DNA from: Mycolicibacterium parafortuitum
GTDB lineage: Bacteria; Actinomycetota; Actinomycetes; Mycobacteriales; Mycobacteriaceae
Direction of reading: 5' to 3'
Assembly (NCBI RefSeq): GCF_002086815.1
Contig: NZ_MVID01000031.1
Location: 17,552-81,551 of the forward strand
DNA: 64,000 bases
Position numbers and translations under genes: made by a program. Below, piece by piece: positions 25,094-34,030 of this stretch (the stretch's first letter is position 1; the number at the start of each line of letters is the position of its first letter). The notes beneath the pieces were generated by a model, which saw nothing but the letters and a program-made list of their open reading frames with translations, searched no databases and was not told the origin of the DNA.

Positions 25094-26221
25094 GTGAGCG
25101 TAGTCGACGGACACACAGCGGACCGCACGAGAAAGCGGCCCGTCGATCGGACCACGCTCCATCGCGTGTGGCACGCGCTGCTGGCGGTGATCGTGCTCGC
25201 GATCGCCACGCTGTGCTACTTCTTCCCGGTCCTGCTGGCCGTGCTCGGCGGCCTTGCGCTGCTGCTCGGCTGTGCCCGGCTGATCTACCGGGGCCGCGAC
25301 CGCTACATCCCCAACCTGTATGCCCGCGACACCCGGGTCTACGAGGACGAGTACCGCGGGTTCATCCGGCAGACGATGGAGAGTCTGCGACGGTGTAAGA
25401 CACGCGATCACGTGCTGTTGCGCGAGGCGGCGCAGCTGCCGCCGCCGTCGCGCGAGGACCCCGAGGAACTACTCCTCGACCTGGGGGTGTGGATCGGATG
25501 GTCGACCCGCCTGGCCGCCGACGCCAGCGGCAGGCAGGTGTATGGATTCGACACTTTCGAGGGTCTGGTCGAGGACTGGCAGGTCGACGACCAACTCGTC
25601 ATCAAGCGCGGAACCTTCTCGCTGACCGAGCCACTCGCGCAGCGCTTCATCGCCGACACCGGCGTGACCCTGCAAGACGGTCTGCCGCCGGCGTTGGGCC
25701 GCAAGGTCGAGTTCATCAAGGGGATGACCTACGACACGCTGGCGCCGTTCCTCGCCGAGCGGCCGGATGCGCCGATCACGTTGTTCCACATGGATCTCGA
25801 CACCTACGAGAGTTGCCTGCACGCACTGGAGACCTGCAAGGACCGCTTCGTCGAAGGATCCGTCCTGGTCTTCGACGAGTACCTGGTGACCAACGGCGAG
25901 ATGCGCGCGTTCTACGAATTTCAGCGCAAGTACGGGCTGCAGTGGCGCTACCGCGCGTGGGGCTTGGAGATCTGGGAGATGAACGTCGAGATGGTCACCT
26001 CCCGCTGGAAGCGTTTCGCGTACTACCTGATCCTGATCACCGGGTACTGGAGCCTCGGAGACGGGCGGTACGTGTGGGCGTTCTTCGACAAGCGGTTCTG
26101 GCGGTTCTGGCTGGGCGCTCCGCTCGGCGACATCGCGTTCATGCTCGGCGCCGCGGGTCAGCGCAAGTCTGTGAGCCTGGAGATCACCGGGCTCGGTGCG
26201 CTCGGCGCTGACGGCCGATAG
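25094..26221 (+). CDS. Membrane-anchored SAM methyltransferase (paralog B)
   Basis: 375 residues, similar to the preceding gene along its whole length, including hydrophobic residues ~28-60, LLLDLGVWIGWSTRLAADA, FHMDLDTYESCLHALETC and the shared C-terminal GQRKSVSLEITGLG. The DNA coding for this last motif is almost unchanged between copies, suggesting recent duplication or gene conversion. GGAGG at 25084-25088 clearly selects GTG 25094; TAGTCT at 25063-25068 is a -10 candidate, so paralog B has its own promoter. Likely an O-methyltransferase working at the inner membrane; the target is unknown. Confidence 0.77.
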   Translation: MSVVDGHTADRTRKRPVDRTTLHRVWHALLAVIVLAIATLCYFFPVLLAVLGGLALLLGCARLIYRGRDRYIPNLYARDTRVYEDEYRGFIRQTMESLRRCKTRDHVLLREAAQLPPPSREDPEELLLDLGVWIGWSTRLAADASGRQVYGFDTFEGLVEDWQVDDQLVIKRGTFSLTEPLAQRFIADTGVTLQDGLPPALGRKVEFIKGMTYDTLAPFLAERPDAPITLFHMDLDTYESCLHALETCKDRFVEGSVLVFDEYLVTNGEMRAFYEFQRKYGLQWRYRAWGLEIWEMNVEMVTSRWKRFAYYLILITGYWSLGDGRYVWAFFDKRFWRFWLGAPLGDIAFMLGAAGQRKSVSLEITGLGALGADGR

Positions 26222-26230
26222 CCTACGGCG

Positions 26231-26731
26231 TCAACGGTTCTCGTCGATCCAGGTGGTGGTGAAATCCATCACCGACGGGATGTTTCTGGCGAGGTCGGTT
26301 CCGATGGCCTTCTCCAGATTCCCCGCCATCAGCGGGATCTTGACCTCGACGCGGCCGTCGAACCGCAGCGCGGAACCGGTGGCGGTCGGCTCGAGTCTCG
26401 TGGTGGCGTCGCACGATCCCAGCCCGCCCGAGACCGACACCGCGATGTGGCCCGCGACCACCTGTTCCCTCGGCGTCCAGGTCTCCTGGTAGCGCATCGT
26501 CACGTCACCGGGCAGGAGTCTGGCCACCATCCCCGGCAGCAGCTGACGGCCGACGTCGAGGGTGTAGCGCACCACGATCGTGCCGTCGTCGCCGACATCG
26601 AGATCGTCGAGGGTCGTCACGGCCTCGCTCGTGGCGAGCCGATCCCGCCAGTAGTCCTCGCTGCCGAACGCGGCGTGGATCTCATCGACCGGAGCCGTAG
26701 AGTCTGCCGAACCGGTGAACGCTCGTGCCAT
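26231..26731 (-). CDS. DUF2505 protein (START-like lipid-binding fold predicted)
   Basis: 166 residues recognised as a DUF2505 protein, a family common in mycobacteria and thought to adopt a START/polyketide-cyclase-like cavity fold. Start is ATG 26731. It is convergent with paralog B (9 bases) and divergent from the next methyltransferase across 79 bases containing the recurrent element. If it belongs to the pathway it might bind a lipid intermediate, but the family occurs widely outside such clusters. No catalytic residues can be assigned. Confidence 0.65.
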   Translation of the reverse strand: MARAFTGSADSTAPVDEIHAAFGSEDYWRDRLATSEAVTTLDDLDVGDDGTIVVRYTLDVGRQLLPGMVARLLPGDVTMRYQETWTPREQVVAGHIAVSVSGGLGSCDATTRLEPTATGSALRFDGRVEVKIPLMAGNLEKAIGTDLARNIPSVMDFTTTWIDENR

Positions 26732-26778
26732 CGGTGCCTCTTTTCTTGAAGTCAGCCGCAGTTGGCGTGTTTTATGAA

Positions 26779-26810
26779 CAGGATCGTCAATTTACGGGCA
26801 GGATCGTCGC
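26779..26810 (+). promoter_or_regulatory. Direct repeat CAGGATCGTC x2 and recurrent element before the methyltransferase
   Basis: CAGGATCGTC occurs at 26779-26788 and again at 26799-26808, exactly 20 bases apart. The first copy overlaps TTGACGA-TCCT-GTTC (minus strand, 26790-26776), a variant of the recurrent element. The second provides CAGGAT ending 6 bases before GTG 26811, a plausible leaderless -10 box. Confidence 0.45.
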
Positions 26811-27569
26811 GTGAGTATCAATAACGGGCTGGTGATGTTGGCAGACGCGCTGCCGGGCATGAATCGGATCAAGGCTGTGCAGCGCGCGCTCCACGGTCGC
26901 ACGAATCCGGTGTACCTGGAGATCGGTGTGTCGCGGGGCCAGGCGTTCCAGAAGATCAGCGCCGATGTGAAGATCGCGGTCGACCCCGCGTTCCGGCTGA
27001 CCCAGCGCACCCGTGAACTCGCCGATGCGAAGGGTCGCGAGACCCACTACTTCGAGACCACCAGCGACGACTTCTTCGAGAACCAGGCCGATTTCCTCGA
27101 ACGGCATCCCGTGGACGTCGCGCTGATCGACGGCCTGCACACCTACGAACAGGTGGTGCGCGACGTCGAGTACACGGTGCGCCACCTTCGCGAGGACGGC
27201 GTCATCTTCCTGCACGACTGCAATCCGCCGTTCGAATTGGCCGGCCGGCGCGCGGAGTCCTGGGAGGACTTCATCGCCCAGCAGAAGGGGCCGCTGGTCA
27301 TCGGGCTGTGGAACGGCGATGTGTGGAAGGCGATCGTCCACCTGCGCAGCACCCGTCCCGATCTGATGGTCGGTGTGCTCAAGTGCGACCAGGGCGTCGG
27401 CTTCGTCCGCAGGGGAACTCCGGAATCGACCCTGTCCTACACACCAGAGCAGGTCGCGGCGCTGACCTACGACGACCTCAAGGCTGACCGGAAACGCCTG
27501 CTCAACCTGAAGCCGCCGCGCTACGTCGACGAGTTCCTCGCGGCGGGCGCCGGCTCGTCACCCAAGTAG
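26811..27569 (+). CDS. Class I SAM-dependent methyltransferase
   Basis: 252 residues. VYLEIGVSRGQAF is the SAM-binding loop, VDPAFRL the acidic end of strand 2, and VALIDGLHTYEQVVRDVEYTVRHLREDGVIFLHDC the TylF/Methyltransf_24-like core, in which Asp and His positions bind metal. It is too short for extra domains and has no membrane segment. The start GTG 26811 lacks a Shine-Dalgarno and appears leaderless. It precedes a glycosyltransferase by 15 bases and is surely co-transcribed with it, so O-methylation of a sugar or of the fatty-acyl hydroxyl (as by the GPL enzyme Fmt) is likely. Confidence 0.75.
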   Translation: MSINNGLVMLADALPGMNRIKAVQRALHGRTNPVYLEIGVSRGQAFQKISADVKIAVDPAFRLTQRTRELADAKGRETHYFETTSDDFFENQADFLERHPVDVALIDGLHTYEQVVRDVEYTVRHLREDGVIFLHDCNPPFELAGRRAESWEDFIAQQKGPLVIGLWNGDVWKAIVHLRSTRPDLMVGVLKCDQGVGFVRRGTPESTLSYTPEQVAALTYDDLKADRKRLLNLKPPRYVDEFLAAGAGSSPK

Positions 27570-27584
27570 GCGCGGCCGTACACG

Positions 27585-28853
27585 ATGAGATTCGTATTGG
27601 CGACCTGGGGTAGCCGCGGGGACATCGAGCCCTCGGCAGCCGTCGGTCGCGAGTTGGTGCGCCGCGGCCACGACGTCACGATGGCGGTCCCGCCCGATCT
27701 GGTCGGTTTCACCGAGTCGGCCGGGATCGAGACGGTCGGGTTCGGGCCGAAGGCCGAGAGCATCCTCGATGCGCACCGCGACTTCTGGACGTGCTTCTTC
27801 AGCACTCCCTGGCGGTTGCGGCGGATGTTCCGGTCACGCGTCGAGATCGCCGGACCTCTGCTGGAGGGCTGGCAGGAGATGAGCGACACCCTGGTGGAGT
27901 TGGCGGACGGGGCCGACCTGATCTTCACCGGAATCAACTTCGAGGACGCCGCCGCCAACGTCGCGGAGCATTACGACATTCCGCTGGCCACGCTGCATTA
28001 CTTCCCGCTGCGCCCGAACAGCCGGATCCTGTCATCCCTGCCCGCGCCGTTGGCGGAGGCCGCGGTGCGGGCGTTCTGGTGGCTGTCGTGGCGGGTGACC
28101 AAGAAGGTCGAGGACACCCAGCGCAGCGCGCTGGCGTTGCCGCAATCGACCGGGTCGGCGCCGCGACGCATCACCGAACGCGGGTCACTGGAGATCCAGG
28201 CCTACGACGAGGCGTGCTTCCCGGGGCTGGCCGAGGAGTGGTTGGAGTTCGCGGCGCAGCGGCCGTTCGTCGGGACACTGACGCTGGGGTTGGCGACAGA
28301 TGCCGACGCGGACGTCGTCTCGTGGATCGACGCGGGGACGCCGCCGATCTACTTCGGCTTCGGCAGCATCCCGGTCGAGTCGCCCGCCGACACCGTGGCG
28401 ATGATCAGTTCGGCCTGCGCGCGGCTGGGTGAACGAGCACTGATCGGGGCAGCGGGTAGCGATTTCAGCAAAGTCGCGGTCTCAGACCACGTGAAGGTGG
28501 TGAGCACCCTCAACTACCCGGCGATCTTTCCCAAATGCCGCGCATTGGTCCATCACGGTGGATCGAGTACCACCCCGATCGGCATGCGCGCCGGTGTTCC
28601 GCAATTGATTCTGTTCTGGGATATGGTGCACGCCGTCTACGGCGGGGCGGTCAAGCGTCTGAAGGTCGGTACCGCCCGCCGATTCTCGACCGCCACCGAG
28701 GAAACCCTGGTGGCGGATCTGCGCGCGATCCTTGCCCCGGACTACGTCGCACGTGCCCGCGAGCTCGCCACCAAGATCACCGAACCTGCCAAAAGCGCAG
28801 CTTCAGCCGCTGATCTGCTGGAGATGGCCGTCCGGGCGCAGCGTGTCGAGTAG
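27585..28853 (+). CDS. GT1-family glycosyltransferase with altered donor loop
   Basis: 422 residues, N-terminal ATWGSRGDIEPSAAVG, YFGFGSIPV linker. The NDP-sugar loop is HHGGSSTTPIGMRAG from residue 323, where the other five paralogs have HHGG(A/S/T)GT; the second glycine is replaced by serine and PIGM replaces (A/G)(S/L/C)L. This may reflect another donor or weakened activity. Everything else, including the C-terminal LKRLKVGTARRFSTATEETL, is intact. Last gene before the NRPS operon, with 319 bases in between. Donor and acceptor unknown. Confidence 0.84.
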   Translation: MRFVLATWGSRGDIEPSAAVGRELVRRGHDVTMAVPPDLVGFTESAGIETVGFGPKAESILDAHRDFWTCFFSTPWRLRRMFRSRVEIAGPLLEGWQEMSDTLVELADGADLIFTGINFEDAAANVAEHYDIPLATLHYFPLRPNSRILSSLPAPLAEAAVRAFWWLSWRVTKKVEDTQRSALALPQSTGSAPRRITERGSLEIQAYDEACFPGLAEEWLEFAAQRPFVGTLTLGLATDADADVVSWIDAGTPPIYFGFGSIPVESPADTVAMISSACARLGERALIGAAGSDFSKVAVSDHVKVVSTLNYPAIFPKCRALVHHGGSSTTPIGMRAGVPQLILFWDMVHAVYGGAVKRLKVGTARRFSTATEETLVADLRAILAPDYVARARELATKITEPAKSAASAADLLEMAVRAQRVE

Positions 28854-29172
28854 CGCCCTCGGGCGTGGCGGCGCGGATTAGCTCGTGACGGAAAAAATCT
28901 TCGAGAACGTGAATATTTGGCAGCCGCACCGCTACCATCCGTAGCGGAAGTGAGCGACCGAACGCGCTGACAGACCCGATTCCGCAGTCACCGCGGCAAT
29001 GGCCCCACCAGACGCCGCGGCGTCGACGACCGATACGGAAAGCGAATTAGCTGTAACCCGCCGAATATGCGTGATTTCCGGTGACAACGGTCACAGTCAG
29101 TGACAGGGGTCACAGGCAGCAGTAAAGTTGGCAAACTGTTACTGGTACGTCAATAACGAGTATGGAGACGCG
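28854..29172 (+). promoter_or_regulatory. Control region of the mbtH-NRPS operon
   Basis: 319 non-coding bases. In order: AT-rich stretch near 28890-28920, hairpin 28929-28947, two tandem palindromes GTGACAACGGTCAC (29081-29094) and GTGACAGGGGTCAC (29100-29113), a promoter with -35 GTGACA (29100-29105), 17-base spacer and -10 TAAAGT (29123-29128), and on the minus strand TTGACGT-ACCA-GTAA (29153-29139). The second palindrome overlaps the -35 box, so a protein bound there should control transcription of the whole 17-kb operon. Confidence 0.6.
28929..28947 (+). terminator. Candidate hairpin after the glycosyltransferase
   Basis: CCGCTAC-N5-GTAGCGG forms a perfect 7-bp stem, 76 bases after the glycosyltransferase stop and well before the NRPS promoter. 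There is no T-run, which is common for mycobacterial terminators, so it may end the upstream transcript. A protein-binding palindrome is the alternative. Confidence 0.35.
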
Positions 29173-29403
29173 TTGAGCACCAATCCGTTCGACGACGAAC
29201 AGGGCAGCTTCTTCGTCCTGGTCAACGACGAAGGGCAGCACAGCCTGTGGCCCACCTTCGCCGACGTTCCCGCCGGCTGGCGGGTGACGCACGGTGCGGC
29301 CGGCCGCGTCGAGTGCCTGGAGTACATCGAACAGAACTGGACAGACATCCGGCCCAAGACTCTGCGTGAACGGCTGGCAGCGGGCGGAGTGTCCGATAAG
29401 TAG
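29173..29403 (+). CDS. mbtH: MbtH-like NRPS helper protein
   Basis: 76 residues, the normal size for MbtH proteins, with NPFDDEQGSFFVLVNDEGQHSLWP at the start, then the conserved tryptophans in VPAGW and ENWTDIRP. These small proteins bind NRPS adenylation domains and are needed for their solubility or activity. The start is TTG 29173, because the family begins with STNPFDD and GGAG lies about 5 bases upstream; an open extension of 15 codons does not match the family. It heads the operon, 22 bases before NRPS1, as is usual for mycobacterial GPL and mycobactin loci. Confidence 0.93.
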   Translation: MSTNPFDDEQGSFFVLVNDEGQHSLWPTFADVPAGWRVTHGAAGRVECLEYIEQNWTDIRPKTLRERLAAGGVSDK

Positions 29404-29425
29404 AGCGGGTGGCTCGGGGAGACCG

Positions 29426-32400
29426 ATGGAGAGTAACGATCGCGCATTTCCGCTGACGCGCGCACAACTGGACATCTGGCTCGAGCAGGAAATGGGCCAC
29501 TTCGGCGCGGAGTGGCAGTTCGGGCTGCTGGTGCGGATCGAAGGCCCGGTGGAGATCGACGCGCTCCAGTGGGCGATCAGCCGGGTCATCCAGGAAGCCG
29601 AACCGGTCAGGGTGGCGATCTTCGAAGAGGACGGTCGCGTCCTGCAGAAGGTGGTCGACCATCCGGACGTCGAACTCGAATACCACGATCTCAGCGACTC
29701 GCCGGACCCGGAACTCGCGGCCCGCGAACTGGCGCTGACGATGCAGCGCACCCAGCTGCCGTTCGACGGCCCGCTGTTCCGGTTCGCGCTGCTGGAAACG
29801 GGATTCGACGAGTACTACCTGTTCGGCTGCTTCCATCACATCGTGACCGACGGTGCCGGCCTCGGCTTGATCGGTAACCGGATCGCGTCCGTGTACTCGG
29901 CGATCGTCGCCGGTGAACCCGTCCCGGCCGCGTTCTTCGGCACGCTGGCCGACCTCGTGGACTGTGAGGCCGAATACGAGTCTTCGAGCGACTACCGCGA
30001 CGACGAGGCGTACTGGTCGGCCCATCTGCCGTCCGCCGGCCAACCGGGCCAGCTGTCCGACGCCCGCGCCGACGCTGACCCGAATGCGCTGTCCACACCG
30101 GTCCGGTTGGACCCCACCGTGATTCGTCGGACCCAGGAACTGGCCGACAGGTGGGACATGCCACGCGCCTCGGTGCTGACCGCCGCGTGCGCGCTGATGA
30201 TCCCCGGGCGCAGCGCCGCCGACTCCGAGGTCGTGCTCGACTTCCCGGTGAGCAGGCGGGTGCGCCCGGAGTCGAAGACCCTGCCCGGCATGGTGGCCGG
30301 CGTGGCGCCCCTGGTGTTGACGGTCTCGGCGGCGGCGTCGGTCACCGAGTTCTGTGCGCACACCGCCGCACAGATCCGTGACGCGCTGGCGCACCAGCGT
30401 TTTCCGGTACACGCTCTGGAGCGCAAGTCCGGCGGCGCCGACCAGCGGTCGAGCCGGGTGGTGCTGGACTTCCTTCCACACGCGTTCTCGTTGGACTTCG
30501 GCGGCGTCGCCGCATCGGCGTCGATGACGAATTCCGGCTTCGTCGGCGGCTTCGGCATGATCTTCTCCGGCACCGGCGACGACGTCTTTCTCAGCACGCT
30601 GGGAGCGGGCGAACTGTTCCCGGACTCCGACATCGCCGGGCTCGCACGCCGGTTGGAGCGCGTGCTGATCGCGATGGCCGCCGATCCGGAGCGGCCGCTG
30701 TCGTCGATCGACATCCTCGACGAGGACGAGCGCACCCGGCTGCAGGAATGGGGCAACCGCACCGCACTGATCCGCCCCGCCGCGGATCCCGCCTCGATCG
30801 CCGAGCTGTTCGAGGACCAAGTCGCCCGCACCCCCGAGGCCGTCGCGGTCACGTTCGACGGATCGTCGCTGACCTACCGCGAACTCGATCAGATGTCCGG
30901 GCATGTCGCCAGGGTGCTGTCCGGTCGTGGGGTGGCCCCCGGGCAACGCGTCGGGCTGTTGATGCCGCGTTCGCTGGACGCGGTCGTCGCGATGCTGGCC
31001 GTCGTGAAGACCGGGGCGGCCTACGTGCCGATCGATCCGGCGGTCCCGGCTGCGCGTCGCGAGTACGTGCTCGACGACTCCGCCCCCGCGGCCGTGCTCA
31101 CCACCGCCGAACTCGCCGATCAGCTGGCCGGGCAACAGGTTCTGGTACTGGACATCGCGGCCGTCACCAGCGATCCGGCCGGCAACTCGGATGTCGTGCT
31201 GCCGCGGCCACACCCGGACGACACCGCCTATCTGATCTACACCTCCGGCACCACCGGGAAGCCGAAGGGCGTGGCGATCCCGCACCGCAACGTGACTCGG
31301 CTGCTCGCCACCCTCGATGCGGACATGGGCCTGGCCGGGCACGTCTGGTCCCAGTGCCACTCGCTGGCCTTCGACTTCTCCGTCTGGGAGATCTGGGGAG
31401 CCCTGCTGTTCGGTGGCCGCGTCGTCGTGGTGCCCGATACGGTGGTGCGCTCGCCCGAGGACCTGCACGCCCTGCTCGTGTCCGAACAGGTCACGGTGCT
31501 CAGCCAGACCCCGTCGGCGTTCTACGCGCTGCAGGCCGCCGATGCGCTGGCCCCCGATCTCGGCCGCGACCTCGCGCTGCAGGCCGTGGTGTTCGGCGGC
31601 GAGGCCCTCGAACCGCACCGGCTCACGTCGTGGTTGGAGGCGCATCCGGATTCGCCACGGCTGATCAACATGTACGGCATCACCGAGACGACGGTGCACG
31701 CGTCGTTCCGGGAGATCTTCGCCGGCGACGTCGCCGGATCCGTGAGCCCGATCGGGGTGCCGCTGGCGCATCTGGGCTTCTTCGTGCTCGACAGTTGGCT
31801 GCAGCCGGTGCCCCCCGGGGTGGTCGGAGAGCTCTACGTCGCCGGTGCCGGCCTCGCCGACGGCTACGTCGGCCGCGCCGGGCTGAGCGCGACGCGGTTC
31901 GTCGCGTGTCCGTTCGGGGCGCCCGGCGAGCGGATGTACCGCACCGGCGACCTGATGTGCTGGGGCTCCGACGGCGAACTGCGCTACATGGGCCGCTCCG
32001 ATCTGCAGGTCAAGATCCGCGGGCACCGCATCGAACTCGGCGAGGTGCAGGCCGCGCTGGCCGCGCTCGACGGGGTCGGCCAGGCCGAGGTGATCGCGCG
32101 CGAGGACCGGCCAGGTGACAAACGGCTCGTCGGATACGTCGCGAGTTCGTCAGTCGCGTCCTCGGTGGAACCGGATCCGGCGGCCCTGCGTGCGCAGCTG
32201 GCGGAGCGGCTGCCCGCCTACATGGTGCCCGCCGCGGTGGTGGTGATCGACGCGATACCGCTGACGGTCAACGGCAAGCTCGACACCCGCGCGCTGCCCG
32301 CGCCCGAGTACCGCGACACCGAGCGCTACCAGGCGCCGGCCGATGCCGTCGAGGAGATCCTGGCGGGCATCTACGCCCAGGTGCTCGGCCTCCAGCAGGT

Positions 32401-34030
32401 CGGCGTGGACGACTCGTTCTTCGAGTTGGGCGGCGACAGCATCCTGTCGATGCAGGTGGTCGCCCGCGCGCGGGCGGCGGGCGTGTTGTGCCGTCCGCGT
32501 GACGTTTTCGCCGAACAGACCGTCGCCCGGCTCGCCCGCGTGGCACGGGTGGTCGACAGCGGCGCCGAGACGGTCGACGACGGTGTCGGACCCGTCCTGG
32601 CCACGCCGATCATGCGCTGGCTGGCGCAGTCCCCGGGCCCGGTCGACCAGTTCAACCAGACCGTTGTGGTGCAGGCGCCGGCCGGTGTCACCGAAGCCGA
32701 TGTCGCAGTGCTGCTCCAGGCGCTGCAGCACCGGCACCCGATGCTGCGGCTGGAGGCCACCGTCGGCGACGGTCAGTGGACCCTCGACGTACCTGAGGCC
32801 GGTGCGGCGCAGGGACATTCCTGCCTGACCACGGTGGAGGCGCTGACCGTCGACGCGGTCGACGCCGCTCGCGCGCAGCTCGACCCGGCCGCCGGGCGGA
32901 TGATCAGCGCGCTGTGGGTGCCCGCCACCGGACAGCTCGCCGTGATCGCCCATCATCTGGTGGTCGACGGCGTGTCATGGCGAATCCTGCTGGAGGACCT
33001 GAACCTCGCCTGGACCCAGCACCGATCCGGGCAGCCGGTGGCACTACCGGAACCCGGTACGTCGTTTGCGAGGTGGGCCGCGCTGCTCGCCGAGTACGCG
33101 CACCGGCCCGATGTGGTCGCCGAGGCCGGCGTGTGGCGCCGGATCGCCGCCGTTCCGGCGGAACTGCCTCCGCCGGACCGTGATTCGGACACCTACGCCA
33201 CGGCGGGCACGCTGTCGGCCGAACTGGACGCCGACACCACGGCGATGCTGCTCGGCGAGGTTCCGTCGGCATTCCACACCGGGGTCAACGACATCCTGCT
33301 GATCGCGTTCGGTCTGGCCTACGCCGAGTTCTTCGGCGCACTGGGCGCGGTACCGGCACCGGTGTGCATCGACGTCGAGGGCCACGGCCGACACGAGGAA
33401 CTCGGCGGCGACGGTGCCGAGTCCGACGACGCGGTCGACCTGTCGCGCACGGTCGGCTGGTTCACCGCGAAGTACCCGGTCGCGATGGAACTCGGCGGGC
33501 TGAGCTGGCCGGAGGTGGTCGGCGGTGACGCGCGACTGGGCACCGCGGTCAAGGCCGCGAAGGAACAGCTTCGCATCGTGCCCGACGGGCTGACCTACGG
33601 AGTGCTGCGTTACCTGAATCCCGACGTCGACCTGAACGCCGCGGATCCACCCGTCGCGTTCAACTACCTTGGCCGCCAGGGCACCTCGGCCAGTCAAGGC
33701 GCCGGTGACGAATGGCGGATCCAGCAGGACGGCTGGGCGGTCACCGAAGCGGCGGCGGCGGTACCGATGCCGCTGCCGCACACCCTGGAGCTCAACGCCG
33801 CGACCGTCGACACCGGTGACGGGCCGCGACTGCGGGCGGGCTGGACCTGGGCTGCGTCGGTGCTCAACCAGGCCCAGGTGGGCCGGTTGAACCAGCTGTG
33901 GTTCGACGCCCTGGCCGGGATCTGCGCGCACGTGCGTGGTGGCGGAGGCGGCCTGACACCGTCGGACATCGCGGTCGGCCTCACCCAGGCGCAGATCGAC
34001 GAGCTTGCGCGGCAATATGCGGATCGCTGA
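29426..34030 (+). CDS. Non-ribosomal peptide synthetase 1: C(starter-like)-A(Thr-like)-T-E
   Basis: 1534-residue single-module NRPS. Condensation domain ~8-430 with HHIVTDG at 137-143; its start (SNDRAFPLTRAQLDIWLEQE) resembles the acylating first domain of GPL synthetase Mps1. Adenylation ~455-975 with YTSGTTGKPKG near 600. Carrier with phosphopantetheine serine Ser1005 (LGGDSI). Epimerase ~1070-1500 with HHLVVDG at 1176-1182 and NYLGR late. The ten-residue specificity code read by eye is D-F-W-S-V-G-M-V-H-K, 8 of 10 identical to the classic Thr code DFWNIGMVHK. It should put the fatty acyl chain on Thr (or allo-Thr) and epimerise it. ATG 29426 has GGGGAG just upstream. NRPS2 overlaps its 3' end by 14 bases. 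Confidence 0.92.
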   Translation: MESNDRAFPLTRAQLDIWLEQEMGHFGAEWQFGLLVRIEGPVEIDALQWAISRVIQEAEPVRVAIFEEDGRVLQKVVDHPDVELEYHDLSDSPDPELAARELALTMQRTQLPFDGPLFRFALLETGFDEYYLFGCFHHIVTDGAGLGLIGNRIASVYSAIVAGEPVPAAFFGTLADLVDCEAEYESSSDYRDDEAYWSAHLPSAGQPGQLSDARADADPNALSTPVRLDPTVIRRTQELADRWDMPRASVLTAACALMIPGRSAADSEVVLDFPVSRRVRPESKTLPGMVAGVAPLVLTVSAAASVTEFCAHTAAQIRDALAHQRFPVHALERKSGGADQRSSRVVLDFLPHAFSLDFGGVAASASMTNSGFVGGFGMIFSGTGDDVFLSTLGAGELFPDSDIAGLARRLERVLIAMAADPERPLSSIDILDEDERTRLQEWGNRTALIRPAADPASIAELFEDQVARTPEAVAVTFDGSSLTYRELDQMSGHVARVLSGRGVAPGQRVGLLMPRSLDAVVAMLAVVKTGAAYVPIDPAVPAARREYVLDDSAPAAVLTTAELADQLAGQQVLVLDIAAVTSDPAGNSDVVLPRPHPDDTAYLIYTSGTTGKPKGVAIPHRNVTRLLATLDADMGLAGHVWSQCHSLAFDFSVWEIWGALLFGGRVVVVPDTVVRSPEDLHALLVSEQVTVLSQTPSAFYALQAADALAPDLGRDLALQAVVFGGEALEPHRLTSWLEAHPDSPRLINMYGITETTVHASFREIFAGDVAGSVSPIGVPLAHLGFFVLDSWLQPVPPGVVGELYVAGAGLADGYVGRAGLSATRFVACPFGAPGERMYRTGDLMCWGSDGELRYMGRSDLQVKIRGHRIELGEVQAALAALDGVGQAEVIAREDRPGDKRLVGYVASSSVASSVEPDPAALRAQLAERLPAYMVPAAVVVIDAIPLTVNGKLDTRALPAPEYRDTERYQAPADAVEEILAGIYAQVLGLQQVGVDDSFFELGGDSILSMQVVARARAAGVLCRPRDVFAEQTVARLARVARVVDSGAETVDDGVGPVLATPIMRWLAQSPGPVDQFNQTVVVQAPAGVTEADVAVLLQALQHRHPMLRLEATVGDGQWTLDVPEAGAAQGHSCLTTVEALTVDAVDAARAQLDPAAGRMISALWVPATGQLAVIAHHLVVDGVSWRILLEDLNLAWTQHRSGQPVALPEPGTSFARWAALLAEYAHRPDVVAEAGVWRRIAAVPAELPPPDRDSDTYATAGTLSAELDADTTAMLLGEVPSAFHTGVNDILLIAFGLAYAEFFGALGAVPAPVCIDVEGHGRHEELGGDGAESDDAVDLSRTVGWFTAKYPVAMELGGLSWPEVVGGDARLGTAVKAAKEQLRIVPDGLTYGVLRYLNPDVDLNAADPPVAFNYLGRQGTSASQGAGDEWRIQQDGWAVTEAAAAVPMPLPHTLELNAATVDTGDGPRLRAGWTWAASVLNQAQVGRLNQLWFDALAGICAHVRGGGGGLTPSDIAVGLTQAQIDELARQYADR

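Noticed and set aside
29222..32026. 934-codon open frame on the minus strand opposite NRPS1
   Set aside because: Composition effect of high-GC coding DNA; the protein has no recognisable domain and the plus strand encodes a clear NRPS. The same holds for other long antisense frames opposite NRPS2, PKS and the sugar genes.
34005..34016. Earlier TTG start for NRPS2
   Set aside because: ATG 34017 starts the conserved RIADVLPLTPLQQG segment; the four extra codons have no ribosome site.
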